From Methylotenera_A sp031429035 (GTDB lineage: Bacteria; Pseudomonadota; Gammaproteobacteria; Burkholderiales; Methylophilaceae): 24,279 nucleotides of DNA. The stretch covers positions 1-24,279 of the forward strand of contig JANOYU010000110.1 of NCBI GenBank assembly GCA_031429035.1, written 5' to 3'. Positions 22,740 to 24,279 of the stretch are shown in pieces (positions within the stretch are counted from its first letter, which is position 1; each line of letters opens with the position of its first letter). The translations under genes were made by a program, and so were the position numbers. The notes beneath the pieces were generated by a model. It made no database searches. It saw only the letters and a list, made by a program, of their open reading frames with translations, and had not been told where the DNA came from.

Positions 22740-23150
22740 TTATGCATCTTCGCCTTCAATGGTTTCATCACCAGCTTGTTTTTTTAGCACTCTAAACATC
22801 ATAAAGGCGCCAACCAACAACAGTAAAAATGGCCCAAACCACAGTAAAGCAGTGCTATTGTTAACAGGTGGTCTAAAACGCACAAAATCGCCATAGCGCG
22901 CGACCAAATAATTGACAATTTCCGCATCGGTTTTACCTGCACGCATTTGGCCGCGGATTTCTTTGCGCAAATCTTCTGCCAGCGGCGCATCGGAATCTGC
23001 CAGCGTGGAGTTTTGACATACCAAACAACGCAGCTCTTGCGACATGGCTTTTAGGCGTGCTTCTAGCGCTGGGTCTTCGCTTAGCGGTACGGCTGTTCCA
23101 GCAAATAAACTATTGCTAAAAACAAACAATAAAATAATTAAATATCTCAT
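22740..23150 (-). CDS. ccmH: cytochrome c-type biogenesis protein CcmH
   Basis: Periplasm-facing thiol protein that reduces apocytochrome CXXCH cysteines before haem attachment. The 136 residues have a signal sequence (1-18), the active motif LRCLVCQN (41-48; Cys42 and Cys45), the helical segment around RKEIRGQMRAGKTDAEIVNYL, and a C-terminal membrane helix (about 105-125). This is the short CcmH/NrfF-type domain; no CcmI-like TPR domain is fused and no ccmI gene follows, because the terminator shared with ffh comes straight after. It lies 22 bp after ccmG in the order ccmF-ccmG-ccmH. Confidence 0.96.
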   Translation of the reverse strand: MRYLIILLFVFSNSLFAGTAVPLSEDPALEARLKAMSQELRCLVCQNSTLADSDAPLAEDLRKEIRGQMRAGKTDAEIVNYLVARYGDFVRFRPPVNNSTALLWFGPFLLLLVGAFMMFRVLKKQAGDETIEGEDA

Positions 23151-23172
23151 CAGCTACCCTAAACATTTGATT

Positions 23173-23706
23173 CTAAACACCTAGTTCTTTTAGCAACGGC
23201 ACAATTTTTGTTAGCAAAATTTCTGGCGTAAGCGGGCCAATATGTTTATAGCGAATTGTGCCCTGCTTATCAATTAAATAAGTCTCTGGTACGCCATATA
23301 CGCCATAATCAATACCAATTTTTCCATCGGCATCAGTAATCACTTTGTTGTACGGATTACCCATGGCAACTAATACCTGCTGTGCATCAGCATCTATATC
23401 TTTATAAGCTAAGCCATAAGTGGCAATGCGTTTAGTTTCTGCCATTTGCATCAGCAGCGGGTGTTCTTCACGGCAAGCCACACACCAAGATGCCCACACA
23501 TTAAGCAACCAGACTTGGCCTTGCATATCTTTGCTATTAAAGGTTTTGCCTGCTTCGCCCAGTATTGGCGCGGTAAATGCAGGTGCGGGTTTGCCCACTA
23601 AAGGTGAAGGCACTTCGCGCGGATTTAAAAATAAACCTTTAAACAAAAAACCAATTGATATTAAAAATAAAGCCAGTGGGATTAAAAATTTAAGCGTTCT
23701 ATTCAT
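23173..23706 (-). CDS. ccmG: thiol:disulfide interchange protein CcmG (DsbE)
   Basis: Membrane-anchored periplasmic thioredoxin-like protein acting with CcmH in cytochrome c maturation. The 177 residues have an N-terminal anchor (about 7-25) and a thioredoxin fold with WCVAC (74-78; Cys75 and Cys78) and the cis-proline loop GVPETYLID (138-146). The CVAC dipeptide and the acidic Glu after the cis-Pro match the reducing CcmG type. It starts 12 bp after the ccmF stop, and ccmH follows, so the three are one operon. Confidence 0.96.
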   Translation of the reverse strand: MNRTLKFLIPLALFLISIGFLFKGLFLNPREVPSPLVGKPAPAFTAPILGEAGKTFNSKDMQGQVWLLNVWASWCVACREEHPLLMQMAETKRIATYGLAYKDIDADAQQVLVAMGNPYNKVITDADGKIGIDYGVYGVPETYLIDKQGTIRYKHIGPLTPEILLTKIVPLLKELGV

Positions 23707-23718
23707 AAAATTGTGCGC

Positions 23719-24279
23719 TTAAAAAGCTTCTTGCGTTTCTTTGCTAGTCTCGCGGCTAGACTCGCGGCTTAAATTTTTATTGGTAACGCGGTAACGCTTA
23801 TCCAGCAAGGCCATAAGTCCGCCCAACGCCATAATAATGCAGCCTGCCCATATCCACTGCACAAACGGTTTAATATAAATGCGTACACTCCAAGCGCCTT
23901 TTTCTAATGGCTCACCAAGTGAAACGTATATATCTTTTAACACACCTGGCTGAATATCTGCCTCGGTCATCGTCGAGCCTTGCACGGGATAAAAGCGTTT
24001 TTCTGGGTGTAGCAACGCAATTTCTTTTGCGTTTTCGCTAACAATAAACGTGCCTTGCGACGACGTATAGTTAGGGCCTTGAATTTGTTTCGAGCCTTTA
24101 AAGGTAAACGCTAAATCGCCAATTTTTGCCACATCATTCACTTCCATGCGTAAATCTTGCTCGCTCTCGTAACCTTTTACCAGCGTTACGCCCAACACAA
24201 ACACGCCCACGCCTAAATGCGCCAACAACATGCCGTAAAAAGCTAAAGGAATCGCTTTAAAATTATCCATTAAACTGGC
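23719..24279 (-). CDS. ccmF: cytochrome c haem lyase subunit CcmF, C-terminal part (5' end beyond window)
   Basis: The frame runs off the right edge; 186 residues are seen. They show two membrane helices (around FYGMLLAHLGVGVFVLGVTL and VQWIWAGCIIMALGGLMALL) enclosing a periplasmic domain with FTFKGSKQIQGPNYTSSQG and HPEKRFYPVQGS, which is the end of CcmF. CcmF with CcmH carries out haem ligation to apocytochrome c. The stretch ends in a charged Ser/Glu/Thr tail (SRESSRETSKETQEAF). It leads into ccmG 12 bp later. Confidence 0.93.
   Translation of the reverse strand, partial: ASLMDNFKAIPLAFYGMLLAHLGVGVFVLGVTLVKGYESEQDLRMEVNDVAKIGDLAFTFKGSKQIQGPNYTSSQGTFIVSENAKEIALLHPEKRFYPVQGSTMTEADIQPGVLKDIYVSLGEPLEKGAWSVRIYIKPFVQWIWAGCIIMALGGLMALLDKRYRVTNKNLSRESSRETSKETQEAF

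Noticed and set aside
1..24279. CRISPR array, insertion sequence, prophage or tRNA genes
   Set aside because: The five repeats are far apart and not regularly spaced; no transposase, integrase or phage gene and no tRNA-like cloverleaf was seen.

Overview
The window looks like a chromosomal core segment of a low-GC betaproteobacterium. The gene content (class 2 pyrD, clpS-clpA, tgt and yajC-secD-secF, pssA next to leuA, ypjD divergent from ffh, a ccmFGH block) and the AT-biased codon use would suit Methylophilaceae such as Methylotenera. That placement is inference from gene order and composition; no marker gene here proves it.

Layout. 3-131: end of a zinc-ribbon protein. 182-1930 (+): pyrD and a glutathione-S-transferase-like gene. 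1945-6608 (-): a small secreted DUF5329 protein, clpA, clpS and a CorB/CNNM-type membrane protein. 6703-9930 (-): secF, secD, yajC. 10024-10701 (+): an unrecognised membrane protein sitting between yajC and tgt (10717-11901, -), genes that usually adjoin. 12049-16851 (+): a lipid block with a phosphoethanolamine-transferase-like enzyme, a CDP-alcohol phosphatidyltransferase, a PlsC-type acyltransferase, CdsA and PssA. 16856-18614 (+): a strong promoter, a 32-codon leucine-rich leader peptide, then leuA. 18719-20273 (+): a YedA-like exporter and a SerB-like HAD phosphatase. 20404-21231 (-): ypjD. 21308-22684 (+): ffh. 22740-24279 (-): ccmH, ccmG and the end of ccmF, converging on ffh at a clear bidirectional terminator. 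No gene-free stretch exceeds 300 bases.

How the genes work together. ClpS feeds N-degron substrates to ClpA. YajC, SecD and SecF drive protein export, and Ffh targets proteins to the same translocon. CdsA makes CDP-diacylglycerol, used by PssA and probably by the second CDP-alcohol transferase; the acyltransferase supplies acylated precursor, and the phosphoethanolamine-transferase-like enzyme probably modifies an outer envelope molecule. CcmF/G/H finish cytochrome c maturation.

The most unusual signal is a family of five 39-bp palindromic repeats, with arms ATGCYCTGCAAGC and GCYTGCAGRGCAT and a centre containing TATCCATGCG. Three copies lie inside genes without breaking the frame: in the GST-like gene, in the CDP-alcohol phosphatidyltransferase gene, and forming the C-terminal tail of tgt. 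Two lie between genes where they could act as terminators. They resemble in behaviour the coding palindromic elements of Rickettsia, but I do not recognise the sequence. The second signal is the leuA leader, a probable leaderless leucine-responsive leader peptide.
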